A program made the position numbers and the translations under genes. A stretch of 22,693 nucleotides of DNA from an uncultured Acidobacteriota bacterium (GTDB lineage Bacteria; Acidobacteriota; Thermoanaerobaculia; Gp7-AA8), in NCBI GenBank assembly GCA_946887105.1, contig CAMPKJ010000057.1, positions 1 to 22,693 of the forward strand, written 5' to 3'. Below are positions 1 to 20,920 of this stretch, in pieces (position 1 is the first letter of the stretch; every line of letters starts with the position of its first letter). A model generated the notes under the pieces. It was given only the letters and a program-made list of their open reading frames with translations, did not search any database and was not told where the DNA came from.

Positions 1-33
1 GGTACCGCGGTCACGCCGAACTGCTAGATCGAC

Positions 34-13163
<13,130 letters not shown>

Positions 13164-13179
<16 letters not shown>

Positions 13180-13267
13180 GTCGAGGGACCCGGGCGGGTG
13201 TGCGGAACGAGGCTCTGCATGGCGCCGCCCCTTCCGCCCAGGTCCCTCGACTCACGCTCGGGATGAC
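13164..13267. repeat. Family A palindromic element, copy 4 (NRPS 3' end and convergent gap)
   Basis: Same 104-bp layout: arms 13164-13193 and 13238-13267, 29/30 complementary. The left arm is entered in the one forward frame that contains a stop. The element therefore encodes the last NRPS residues (VSSRA) and its TGA at 13177-13179. The rest fills the gap to the stop of the convergent hydrolase at 13271. A 30-bp stem between convergent genes could act as a bidirectional terminator, though there is no T-tract, so that role is only inferred. Confidence 0.9.
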
Positions 13268-13270
13268 GTT

Positions 13271-14701
13271 CTACTGCTGCCCCTCCAGCGACATCGGCAG
13301 ATTGGCTTCCTTCAACCCATAGCCGGCGATCAGATCCTGATAGACGAGCGGCACGGTCGGGAACGTCGCCGCATTGACGTTGAATAACGCCAGCGCGGTG
13401 TCGATCTGCGCATTGGTGACGTTGCTCTCCATGCCGGTGCCGATGAAGCTGTTGCCCACCGCGCTGATCGTCAGAGGCGACGATGGTGGATTCGTTTTCA
13501 GCTGCGCGAGCGCGGCGGGCAATCCCGACTGGCAGATCGTGTTCTGCAGCACATTGGACGGAGTGAGCGACGGCGCGACCTGCGCGGCCGGAGCGCCGTA
13601 GAGCATCTGCGTAATGGCGATGTTGATCACCGACGAATACGCCTCGGCCGAATTGGACAGCATGGCCACGATGTAATCGTCCGTGCGGGTGAGGTAATTG
13701 TTGTAGCCGTTGATGACGCCCGATTTCATGGCCACGTCGATGGTCTTCCCTTTTTCGGTGCCGGGAATGGAGAGCGCGCCGACGTCCCAGCCGTAGCCGC
13801 TATAGAGACCGCTCATGAACAGCGGCGGATACACCGGCACTTCGACGATGTGCCGTTTGAACATCAGCGCCGTGTAAACCTTGTTCAGGACCACATGGTC
13901 GTCGATTCCATCGTTCATCTTGTTCAAATCGCCGACGGTCGTATAGAGAGCGCCGGCGGAGAAGGGAACGGACATTTCCGCGAACGGTGCCACGCCGTTC
14001 TGGCAGCCCTGCACCTGATATCCGGATGCGAATCGCTCCAGGATCAGGTGATTCCAGCCATAGCCGGTGTTGCTCAATCCCAGCGGCGTCAGGACCATCG
14101 TGCGCAGCGCATCGTCATAACGCTGCCCGGTGACCGCCTCGACGATCGCGCCGAGGAGGAAATAGCCGGTGTTGCTGTAATAGAACGTCGTGCCGGGCGG
14201 CGTCCGGAGATCGGGCTGGCAGTATTCGAGAACGAATTCCTTCGTCGGCAGCTTGATGCGGCTGATCCGGTGCGCGAAATCGGGGAGATCCGTGTAATTC
14301 GGCAATCCCGATGAATGATCGAGCAGCTGCGAGATCTTGATCAGCTTTCCGGTGTCCTGCCGGTAATAGGGGAGGTAATCGGACACGTTCTGATCGAGGT
14401 CGATCTTCCCGTCCTGTGCGAGCTTCAGGACCAGCATCGACGTCAGCACCTTCGTGAGCGAGCCGGCCAGGAACGTCGATTGTGAGACGTTCGGTTGCTT
14501 CCACTGGATGTTTGCCAGGCCGTAGCTCTTGTCCAGCTCCACGCGGCCGTTCTTCGCAATGAGCAGATTTCCCGTGAACATCCCCTGCGCGACCATGCTG
14601 TCCATCAGCGTCTCGATGCTCTTCAGCACTCTCGGGTCGGTGGGAGCGGCGAGGAGAGAGAAGGAGAGGACCACCGTCACGACGATTTGCGCGAGTCTCA
14701 T
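13271..14701 (-). CDS. Exported serine beta-lactamase/DD-peptidase-family hydrolase (S12-like)
   Basis: A 476-aa protein, predicted to act in the periplasm or outside the cell on amide or ester bonds, typically of D-amino-acid-containing peptides, muropeptides or beta-lactams. Signal peptide: MRLAQIVVTVVLSFSLLAAP. Catalytic motifs: S81-L-T-K84 (SxxK), Y175-S-N177 (YxN) and K326-S-G328. The C-terminal 100 residues have no membrane segment, unlike ClbP-type prodrug peptidases. The ATG at 14701 is chosen because AGGAG lies 5 nt upstream and the signal peptide starts there; the longer open frame upstream runs through repeat C. The gene converges on the NRPS and diverges from the glucosidase. Its position beside an NRPS predicted to make D-Val and D-Ser invites a maturation or self-protection role, but that is inference. 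Substrate unknown. Confidence 0.9.
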   Translation of the reverse strand: MRLAQIVVTVVLSFSLLAAPTDPRVLKSIETLMDSMVAQGMFTGNLLIAKNGRVELDKSYGLANIQWKQPNVSQSTFLAGSLTKVLTSMLVLKLAQDGKIDLDQNVSDYLPYYRQDTGKLIKISQLLDHSSGLPNYTDLPDFAHRISRIKLPTKEFVLEYCQPDLRTPPGTTFYYSNTGYFLLGAIVEAVTGQRYDDALRTMVLTPLGLSNTGYGWNHLILERFASGYQVQGCQNGVAPFAEMSVPFSAGALYTTVGDLNKMNDGIDDHVVLNKVYTALMFKRHIVEVPVYPPLFMSGLYSGYGWDVGALSIPGTEKGKTIDVAMKSGVINGYNNYLTRTDDYIVAMLSNSAEAYSSVINIAITQMLYGAPAAQVAPSLTPSNVLQNTICQSGLPAALAQLKTNPPSSPLTISAVGNSFIGTGMESNVTNAQIDTALALFNVNAATFPTVPLVYQDLIAGYGLKEANLPMSLEGQQ

Positions 14702-14706
14702 GAATT

Positions 14707-14711
14707 CTCCT
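14707..14711 (-). promoter_or_regulatory. Ribosome binding site of the serine hydrolase
   Basis: AGGAG on the minus strand, 5 nt before the ATG at 14701. It fixes the start at the signal peptide and rules out the longer upstream reading frame. Confidence 0.8.
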
Positions 14712-14774
14712 GTGAGGGACCCAGAGTCGGAGGAAGGACGATGACGGAAGTGTAGCCAGCCGGCTTTGGGCGCG

Positions 14775-14792
14775 GCGTCCCTTACGGGACGC
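14775..14792. repeat. Small perfect hairpin in the divergent intergenic region
   Basis: GCGTCCC-TTAC-GGGACGC, a 7-bp stem with a 4-nt loop, between the hydrolase start and repeat C. It could be an operator, a 5'-leader hairpin of the minus-strand transcript, or part of the repeat cluster. Nothing shows which. Confidence 0.5.
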
Positions 14793-14797
14793 GCTAG

Positions 14798-14901
14798 AGT
14801 CCCCTCTCCCCGCGGAGCGGGGAGAGGGTTAGGGTGAGGGGCGAATCTGGCGTAACTGTCGCCCCTCACCCTGGCCCTCTCCCCGGAGGGGAGAGGGGAC
14901 T
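14798..14901. repeat. Family C nested palindrome between divergent genes
   Basis: Outer ends AGTCCCCTCTCCCC at 14798 and its complement ending 14901; inner arms 14831-14844 and 14859-14872, perfectly complementary over 14 nt. Two small hairpins are nested in the arms (about 14804-14826 and 14875-14897). Reading it conceptually gives the PLPSGERARVRG / HPNPLP-type peptide often seen in over-called ORFs of many genomes, so it is a widespread repeat type. GCGCTAGA occurs at 14791-14798 and again at 14911-14918, flanking it. The 14702-14929 gap holds this, the small hairpin and presumably both promoters; I see no convincing -35/-10 pair. Confidence 0.85.
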
Positions 14902-14929
14902 TGGCCTCTCGCGCTAGACTGCCTCGTCC

Positions 14930-17767
14930 ATGTCCGAGTCGAATGCGGAGAGGCTGCGGCTGTCGGGCGGCGCGGAGGCACTGGCGCGCTGGCGGAACTG
15001 GGGTCCGTATCTCGCCGACCGCGCCTGGGCCACGGTGCGCGAGGACTACAGCACGGATGCCAATCCGTGGAACTTCTTCCCGCACGATCACGCCCGCTCG
15101 CGCGCGTACCGCTGGGGTGAAGACGGCATCGCCGGTTTCTGCGACCGCTACCAGATCCTCTGCTGGTCGATGGCGTTCTGGAACGAGCGCGATCCGATCC
15201 TCAAAGAACGCTACTTCGGCCTCGTGCCCACGGAAGGCAATCACGGCGAAGACGTCAAGGAGTGCTACTTCTACGTCGACGCGCTGCCGAGTCATGCCTA
15301 CCAGCGCATGCTCTACAAATACCCGCAGCGCGAGTATCCGTACCTGCAGCTCATCGAGGAGAATCGCCGCCGCGGCACGCGCGATCCGGAATTCGAGCTG
15401 ATCGACACCGGCATCTTCGACGACGGCCGCTACTTCGACATCGAAATCGAGATCGCAAAGGAAGACGAGGAGTCGTTCGTCTTCCGCATCACCGCGCACA
15501 ATCGAGGTCCCGAGCGCGCGCCGATCCATCTCATCCCCAATCTCTGGTTTCGCAATACGTGGTCATGGCAGCCGTCGCTCGCCGGACAAACGCCGGAAAT
15601 CCGCGAGCTTCCCGGCATCGGTCTCCTTGCCGACGACACCAACACCCCACCCCTCGGCGGCCTGGTCGCTGACACGCGACTCGGCCCGCGCGTGCTGGAA
15701 GTATCCGATTCCCGCCTGCTCTTCACCGACAACGAGACCAATGCCGCGCGCGTCGATCCGTCGAAGCCTTCACGCAGTCCGTTCGTGAAGGACGCCTTCC
15801 ATCGCTACATCGTCGATGGCCAGACCTCCGCCGCGAATCCGGCGCGCATCGGAACGAAGGCCTGCGCGTGGGTACGCCACGAAGTGGAGCCGGGGCAGGC
15901 CGCCGTAATGCTGATGCGCCTGCGGCGTCACGACCAGCGCGGTCCGGCCACGAACGCGGAATTGCACGCGATCGTCGATCTGCGACGCGCGGAGGCGGAT
16001 TCGTTTTACGAGAGCGTGCATCCCGCGGGTGCGTCCGCCGAGGAGCGGAACGTCCAGCGGCAGGCCCTCGCGGGCATGTTGTGGAACCGGCAGAGCTACC
16101 TGTTCGACGTCGACGTATGGCTCGACGGCGATGATCCCTCGCGGCCGCCGCCGGCGAACCGGCAGCACGGGCGCAACAGCCGCTGGCGCCATCTCAATTC
16201 GATGCGCATCCTGTCGATGCCGGACAAATGGGAGTACCCCTGGTTCGCGGCGTGGGATCTCGCATTTCACGCGATCGTGTATGCGCTCATCGATCCCGAG
16301 TTCGCGAAGGAACAGCTCTGGCTGATGCTTTTCGAGCAGTTCCAGCATCCGAATGGGCAGATCCCCGCGTACGAGTGGGAGTTCTCCGATCTCAATCCGC
16401 CGGTGCAGGCGTGGGCGGTCTGGCGCGTCTACAACATGGACCGCAGCCGCCGCGACGCGCCCGACGTCGCGTTCCTCGAGAAATGCTTCCACAAGCTGCT
16501 GCTGAATTTCACCTGGTGGGTGAATAAAGTCGATCGCGAAGGCAACAATGTCTTCGAAGGCGGTTTCCTCGGGCTCGACAACATCGCCGTGTTCGATCGC
16601 AGCCATCCGCCGCCGGGCGGCGCGGTGCTCGAACAGAGCGACGCCACCGGATGGATGGGCATGTTCTCGCTGGCCATGATGCGCATCGCATTGGAGCTGG
16701 CGAAAACGAATGAGACCTACGAAGGATTGGCCACGAAATTCTTCGAGCACTACGTCTACATCGGCGCGGCCATGAAGATGAAACAGGGCACGCACATGCT
16801 GTGGGATGAGGCGGACGGATTCTTTTACGACGTCCTGCGCTGGCCCGACGGCACGGCGGTGCCATTCAAAGTGCGCTCGCTGGTCGGACTCATTCCTCTT
16901 TATGCGGTGGAACGGCTGGAAGGGAAGTGGATCGAGCCGTTTCCGCTCTTCCGCACGAACCTCGATTGGTTCCTGCGCTTCCGGCGGGACATTGTCGAGC
17001 ATTGCGTGACCACCGTGCCGCGCGGAGCCGATTTCACGCACGTGCTGTCGGTGGTCGACGAAGAACAGCTGGAGAAACTGCTCGCGCGCGTGATCGATCC
17101 CGATGAATTCCTGTCGCGCTACGGGATGCGCAGCATGAGCAAGTTCCACCGCGATCATCCGTTTCATTTCGGGACGGCGTCGGTGGAGTATGAGCCGGCC
17201 GAGGCGGCGGGATGGCTGAAGGGCGGCAACAGCAACTGGCGCGGACCGATCTGGTTTCCGGCCACGTTCCTGATGATCGAGTCGCTGCGCAAGCTCGAGA
17301 AAGCGTTCGGGGATGACATCCAACTGACGGTGCATGACGGAGTTCCTCGGGTTCCTCGGGTTCCTCGAGTTCCTCGGAGTTCCTCGGGCAGCGTGGCCCC
17401 CCACTCCGAGGAGCTCCGAGGAACACCGAGGAACTCCGAGGAACCGCCTGCGGTGCATCGCCCGCGGCTGCCGACGTTCACGCACGCGCCGCTTCCGTCG
17501 GGCGAGACCGTCGGACTGAAGGGACTCGCGGCGACGCTGGCCGAGCGCCTGATCCGCATCTTCGTGCCCGATGCGGATGGCTACCGTCCCGTTTACGGTC
17601 CGCGCGGCACGCGCAAGGCGGAGCTGTTCGCGCGCGACCCGCACTGGCGCGGCCTGATCCTCTTCCACGAGTATTTCCACGGCGACACCGGCGAAGGCCT
17701 CGGTGCGTCGCATCAGACCGGCTGGACCGGCCTGGTCGCGAACCTGATCGACGAATGGCGGAAGTGA
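14930..17767 (+). CDS. GH63-type (MGH1-like) glucosidase, cytosolic
   Basis: A 945-aa protein matching the bacterial family annotated simply as glucosidase, which releases glucose from an alpha-glucoside; the natural substrate is unclear. Family signatures: [59 protein letters not shown] in the N-terminal beta-rich part, then an (alpha/alpha)6 barrel with [10 protein letters not shown] (D443, probable general acid) and [14 protein letters not shown] near the C terminus (E922, a candidate base). No signal peptide. The ATG at 14930 matches the family start, though I see no clear ribosome site. It is longer than usual because repeat B copy 5 adds a charged, proline-rich loop (residues 804-839) just before [16 protein letters not shown]. 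The insert avoids both proposed catalytic segments, so activity may be kept. The next gene follows after 22 bp and may be cotranscribed. Confidence 0.9.
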   Translation: MSESNAERLRLSGGAEALARWRNWGPYLADRAWATVREDYSTDANPWNFFPHDHARSRAYRWGEDGIAGFCDRYQILCWSMAFWNERDPILKERYFGLVPTEGNHGEDVKECYFYVDALPSHAYQRMLYKYPQREYPYLQLIEENRRRGTRDPEFELIDTGIFDDGRYFDIEIEIAKEDEESFVFRITAHNRGPERAPIHLIPNLWFRNTWSWQPSLAGQTPEIRELPGIGLLADDTNTPPLGGLVADTRLGPRVLEVSDSRLLFTDNETNAARVDPSKPSRSPFVKDAFHRYIVDGQTSAANPARIGTKACAWVRHEVEPGQAAVMLMRLRRHDQRGPATNAELHAIVDLRRAEADSFYESVHPAGASAEERNVQRQALAGMLWNRQSYLFDVDVWLDGDDPSRPPPANRQHGRNSRWRHLNSMRILSMPDKWEYPWFAAWDLAFHAIVYALIDPEFAKEQLWLMLFEQFQHPNGQIPAYEWEFSDLNPPVQAWAVWRVYNMDRSRRDAPDVAFLEKCFHKLLLNFTWWVNKVDREGNNVFEGGFLGLDNIAVFDRSHPPPGGAVLEQSDATGWMGMFSLAMMRIALELAKTNETYEGLATKFFEHYVYIGAAMKMKQGTHMLWDEADGFFYDVLRWPDGTAVPFKVRSLVGLIPLYAVERLEGKWIEPFPLFRTNLDWFLRFRRDIVEHCVTTVPRGADFTHVLSVVDEEQLEKLLARVIDPDEFLSRYGMRSMSKFHRDHPFHFGTASVEYEPAEAAGWLKGGNSNWRGPIWFPATFLMIESLRKLEKAFGDDIQLTVHDGVPRVPRVPRVPRSSSGSVAPHSEELRGTPRNSEEPPAVHRPRLPTFTHAPLPSGETVGLKGLAATLAERLIRIFVPDADGYRPVYGPRGTRKAELFARDPHWRGLILFHEYFHGDTGEGLGASHQTGWTGLVANLIDEWRK
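17342..17445. repeat. Family B inverted decanucleotide element, copy 5 (in glucosidase gene)
   Basis: Left array 17342-17388 begins with 9-nt units, which keep codon phase and give [12 protein letters not shown], then 10-nt units, which rotate phase. The right array 17404-17445 is inverted and gives [13 protein letters not shown]. It is in frame at about residues 804-839 of the glucosidase. It shows that the family is not confined to the NRPS gene. Confidence 0.92.
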
Positions 17768-17789
17768 TGTGTGAGGGATCTCACCGTGA

Positions 17790-19646
17790 ATGCCAGGAGC
17801 GGCGCCGATACTCGCGCCCATGGTTTCTTGCCGCGTTCTCGTCGCCACGCTGCTGTTGCTCGTTTCGCTGACCGCGTCTGCCGCAACCCAGGGCACGCCG
17901 CTGGCGGTGCCGCTGCCGCTCTTTCCCGCCAACAACTGGTGGAACCTCGACGTCAGCAATGCGCCGGTCGATACGAACTCCGCCGCGTACCTGCCGTTCA
18001 TGGGCGGAGCAGGCCGGGAGCTGCATCCCGACTTCGGCGGTGATGACGGCGAGGGCGGCGTCTATGGGTTTCCGTACATCGTCGTCGACGGCAGTCAGAC
18101 CAAGAAGACCGTCGACTTCGTTCTTTATCCCGGTCAGAGCGACGGCGTCGGACAGGCCTTCTATCCCGTTCCGGATGAAGCGATCGACACGTTCGGCTGG
18201 ATCGAGGGCGGCCAGGTCGGGACGGAAGACCTGCGCGACGATTCCGACCGGCACATCCTGATCGTCGATGAGACCAACAACCATCTCTATGAGCTCTACA
18301 ACGTCTGGTACAACGGCACGAACTGGGAGGCGGGATCGGGCGCGTTCTTCGACATGAACACGAACGACCGCCGCCCGGAGGGTTGGACGTCGGCGGATGC
18401 GGCCGGACTGGCCATTCTGCCGGGCCTGGTGCGTTACGACGAAGTCTTCGGGCCCGATGAGATCCGCCACGCCTTTCGCGTGACCGTGCAATCGACGAAC
18501 GGCCATGTATGGCCGGCCTCGCACACCGCCGGCTCGACGGTGGGCGCTCTGCCGATGGGTGCGCGCTTGCGCCTGAAGGCCAGTGTCGACATTGCATCGC
18601 ATCCGCCGGAAATCCAGAAAATCTTCCGGGCCATGAAGAAATACGGACTGATCGTCGCCGACAACGGCTCCAACATGTACATCAGCGGTGTCTACAACAC
18701 CAACTGGAACAACGACGACCTCAATCCTGCCTTCGGAGACCTGACCGCGGGAGACTTCGAGGTCATTCAGCTCGGCTGGCAGCCCGCCATTACGTTCGTA
18801 CTGTCGCTGCCGTCCGTGATGGGCGCGGGCGACGCCGCCACCGCGACGCTCACCGCGTACAACTCGACCAATTACACCGTTGCCACCGGCTACACCGGCA
18901 CCGTGCAATTCACGTCGACGGACGGCGCCGCGACGCTGCCGGTGAATTACACGTTCACGCCCGGCGATGCGGGCGTACACACGTTTCCGGCCGGATTCAC
19001 ATTACGCACCGCCGGCAGCCAGATCGTGACCGTCACCGACGTCGCCGTGGCCACGAACACGACCTCGGCCGGCGTGACGGTCGGCCCGGCCACGCCGGCG
19101 TCGTTCACCGCCACCGGGACCGGTCCCTTGTCGATTCAACTGACCTGGACCGCTTCGGCCGGCGCCGCGCAATACGAGATCGCGCGCAAATGCACCGCCG
19201 GCGATTTCTCGACGCTCACGACCACCGCGGCCACGAATCACACGGACAACAGCGTGAGCTCCGGCAGCGCCTGCCTGTACAAGGTCCGCGCAATCGACGC
19301 GTTTTCCCGTTCTTCGCCGTACACCGCCGCAGATGCGGCCACGACGTTCACGTTCACGGACGATCCCGCGATCGCGGGCACGACCGCGGTCAAGGCGGTG
19401 CACATGAGCGAGTTGCGCCTGGCCGTCAATGCATTGCGGACCACCGCCGGACTCGGGGCGATGTCTTTCTCCGCTCCCGCGCCGGCGACCGGTAGCGTCG
19501 TGCGAGCGGCCAGCGTGCTCGAACTACGCACGGCCGCCGATCAGGCGCGCTCCGCGCTCGGCCTGAGCGCCATGGCGTACACCGATCCGTCGCTCTCCAC
19601 GATCAAGGCCGTGCACGTCCAGCAACTGCGCAGCGCCGTGAAATAA
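17790..19646 (+). CDS. Secreted modular protein: unknown N-terminal domain, Ig-like, Fn3 and C-terminal repeats
   Basis: A 618-aa exported protein with no assigned reaction. The N terminus has a signal peptide (MVSCRVLVATLLLLVSLTASAA); ATG 17820 (residue 11) is an equally good start. Residues 45-330 are a conserved secreted domain of unknown function, rich in Trp, Asp and Asn, with NGHVWPASHTAGS, LPMGARLRLKASVDI, VADNGSNMYISG and a final NNDDLN; the look is of a wall- or carbohydrate-related enzyme, but I cannot name it. Residues 333-432 are an Ig-like repeat (GTVQFTSTDGAATLP, GVHTFPAGFTLRTAG). Residues 435-517 are fibronectin type III-like (IQLTWTASAGAAQYEI). Residues 522-618 hold three degenerate repeats (VKAVHMSELR, VVRAASVLELR, IKAVHVQQLR), probably a surface or sorting module. 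It follows the glucosidase closely and is followed by a small hairpin. Confidence 0.8.
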   Translation: MPGAAPILAPMVSCRVLVATLLLLVSLTASAATQGTPLAVPLPLFPANNWWNLDVSNAPVDTNSAAYLPFMGGAGRELHPDFGGDDGEGGVYGFPYIVVDGSQTKKTVDFVLYPGQSDGVGQAFYPVPDEAIDTFGWIEGGQVGTEDLRDDSDRHILIVDETNNHLYELYNVWYNGTNWEAGSGAFFDMNTNDRRPEGWTSADAAGLAILPGLVRYDEVFGPDEIRHAFRVTVQSTNGHVWPASHTAGSTVGALPMGARLRLKASVDIASHPPEIQKIFRAMKKYGLIVADNGSNMYISGVYNTNWNNDDLNPAFGDLTAGDFEVIQLGWQPAITFVLSLPSVMGAGDAATATLTAYNSTNYTVATGYTGTVQFTSTDGAATLPVNYTFTPGDAGVHTFPAGFTLRTAGSQIVTVTDVAVATNTTSAGVTVGPATPASFTATGTGPLSIQLTWTASAGAAQYEIARKCTAGDFSTLTTTAATNHTDNSVSSGSACLYKVRAIDAFSRSSPYTAADAATTFTFTDDPAIAGTTAVKAVHMSELRLAVNALRTTAGLGAMSFSAPAPATGSVVRAASVLELRTAADQARSALGLSAMAYTDPSLSTIKAVHVQQLRSAVK

Positions 19647-19650
19647 GAGG

Positions 19651-19668
19651 AGAGCCGCAAATGGCTCT
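19651..19668 (+). terminator. Hairpin just after the modular secreted protein
   Basis: AGAGCC-GCAAAT-GGCTCT, a perfect 6-bp stem starting 4 nt after the stop codon. There is no T-run after it, so termination would be weak or factor-assisted. TATACT at 19668-19673 could be a -10 box for the next gene, without a clear -35. Confidence 0.4.
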
Positions 19669-19680
19669 ATACTCCTGTAA

Positions 19681-19695
19681 GGCACGCGGTAGTGC
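19681..19695 (+). promoter_or_regulatory. Hairpin directly upstream of the small-protein ribosome site
   Basis: GGCAC-GCGGTA-GTGCC, a 5-bp stem that can extend by two more pairs across a mismatch. It ends 5 nt before the AGGAG of the next gene, so it could influence its translation. Function not shown. Confidence 0.35.
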
Positions 19696-19700
19696 CGTAA

Positions 19701-19705
19701 AGGAG
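19701..19705 (+). promoter_or_regulatory. Strong ribosome binding site of the 62-aa protein
   Basis: AGGAG, 5 nt before ATG 19711. It is the best Shine-Dalgarno match on the plus strand of this window and supports the short ORF as a real gene. Confidence 0.75.
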
Positions 19706-19710
19706 TCTGT

Positions 19711-19899
19711 ATGGCGAAGAGGGTACGCGTTCTCGTTGCGGTCCTGGCTCTGCTGATCGTCCCCGGAGCGAACGCCATCCAGATGGACTGCGTGCCCGGC
19801 ATCTACATCTACTACACCGGCCTGGGCTGGCGGTGCATGTTCTGGGTGGAAGGGACGCACTGCATGATCTGTGGCGCCGAGATCACCGTGCAGGGCTGA
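19711..19899 (+). CDS. Small secreted four-cysteine protein, unknown function
   Basis: A 62-aa protein with a classic signal peptide (MAKRVRVLVAVLALLIVPGANA) and a mature part of about 40 residues rich in aromatics. It has four cysteines at 27, 42, 51 and 54, which could form two disulfides or bind a metal (CMIC pair). The optimal ribosome site and the tight spacing to the next gene (4 nt to its GTG) support expression. I recognise no family. The arrangement, a small exported Cys protein ahead of a possible beta-propeller protein, recalls the NVEALA-type small proteins of Bacteroidota, but no NVEALA motif is present. A possible peptide precursor or signal, or simply a small secreted protein. 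Confidence 0.75.
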   Translation: MAKRVRVLVAVLALLIVPGANAIQMDCVPGIYIYYTGLGWRCMFWVEGTHCMICGAEITVQG

Positions 19900-19903
19900 G
19901 CGC

Positions 19904-20920
19904 GTGATCGCTCCTTTCGTCCTGGTGGTCATGGCAGCCGGAGCCGGCGTCCTGGCCCCGCGGTCGGTGATCCCGCTCCCGGCGTCGGTCGGCCATTACG
20001 CATCCGACGTCGCGTGGGAAAACGCGGATGCGGTGCTGCTCACGACCAACTCCGGAATGCATCGTTACGCGCTGCGCACGCGCACGAGCGAGCGATTGAT
20101 CTCGACTGCGCCATTGCCCGATGGCGTCCCGGATCCGACGTCGCTCTCCAGCGATGGCGTGAGCGTGAAGGTGACCAGCGCCATCAGCATGGGCGGCTAC
20201 TCGATGCGCCTCAGCGATCGCAAGCGGCTCAACGCGCAGCGCATTCGTCTTCTGCCGATGGACGTGGCGGTGCGCGGGGAGCGTGCCTGCCTGCTGGCGC
20301 TCGAAATGAGGAAGCGGACCAACGAGGCGGTCTTCTGCGGAAAGATCAACGAGTTCTGGTCGAAATTCGCGCCCGTCCACCGGCTCTCCAGCGGCGAGGC
20401 GCTCTTCCCGCACGCGATCGACCGTCAGGCCGGCGCAATCGCATTGGGCGAGGACGGCTCACTGACCGTGATCACGAGCGCCGAGCCGGGAACGTTCCAT
20501 TACGCGCCGGACGGCACGCTCCTCGAAAAATCGGGTCTGTCCTTCGACGAACTGGTCATCACCGCCATGCGCGAGATCCCGGCACGCTTCGCCGCCGACA
20601 TTGCCGGCCGCTATCGACTGCTGCTCAATACGCAGCCGACCATCGACGATCTCGTGCTCACGCCGCGCGGACCGGCCATCGTCGTGCGCATTGCGGAGAA
20701 GGAGCGCATCCGCTGGGAGCTCTGGTGGCCGCGCGCGGATGGCCGCACGGTTCCGCCGACACGCCTCGGCATCGATCGCATCGGGCCGTACGGACATCTG
20801 CGATGCGACGCGCGCGGCACCTCACTGGCCTGCGTCGGTTCTCTCCCCAGCGCGAAAACCGCGGCCGGCCTCAGCTCCGACCACGCCCCCCATCTCTGGA
20901 TTTTCGAGCTCCCGAAATGA
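19904..20920 (+). CDS. Exported protein, possibly beta-propeller fold, unknown function
   Basis: A 338-aa protein from GTG 19904, chosen because AGGG lies 8 nt upstream, it avoids overlap with the preceding gene, and the signal peptide (MIAPFVLVVMAAGAGVLA) begins there; GTG 19871 is an alternative that overlaps the small gene. The mature sequence alternates short beta-strand-like stretches and turns (DAVLLTTNSGMHRYAL, AGAIALGEDGSLTVITS, GTFHYAPDGTLLEKSG), as in NHL/WD-like six-bladed propellers, which usually bind ligands or scaffold. No catalytic motif or lipobox is seen. Its stop overlaps the start of the next gene (ATGA), so the two are translationally coupled. The fold call is moderate and the function unknown. 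Confidence 0.75.
   Translation: MIAPFVLVVMAAGAGVLAPRSVIPLPASVGHYASDVAWENADAVLLTTNSGMHRYALRTRTSERLISTAPLPDGVPDPTSLSSDGVSVKVTSAISMGGYSMRLSDRKRLNAQRIRLLPMDVAVRGERACLLALEMRKRTNEAVFCGKINEFWSKFAPVHRLSSGEALFPHAIDRQAGAIALGEDGSLTVITSAEPGTFHYAPDGTLLEKSGLSFDELVITAMREIPARFAADIAGRYRLLLNTQPTIDDLVLTPRGPAIVVRIAEKERIRWELWWPRADGRTVPPTRLGIDRIGPYGHLRCDARGTSLACVGSLPSAKTAAGLSSDHAPHLWIFELPK

Noticed and set aside
1..6. GGTACC restriction-type sequence at the very start of the window
   Set aside because: A six-base palindrome at a window edge is not evidence of a cloning junction, and no vector sequence is seen.
14702..15529. Longer N-terminal extension of the serine hydrolase reading frame upstream of 14701
   Set aside because: It runs through palindrome C and antisense to the glucosidase gene, giving repeat-derived peptides. 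AGGAG and a signal peptide mark the true start at 14701.
19668..19673. TATACT as a promoter -10 box for the small secreted protein
   Set aside because: No matching -35 hexamer lies 16-18 bp upstream, so it is not listed as a promoter.
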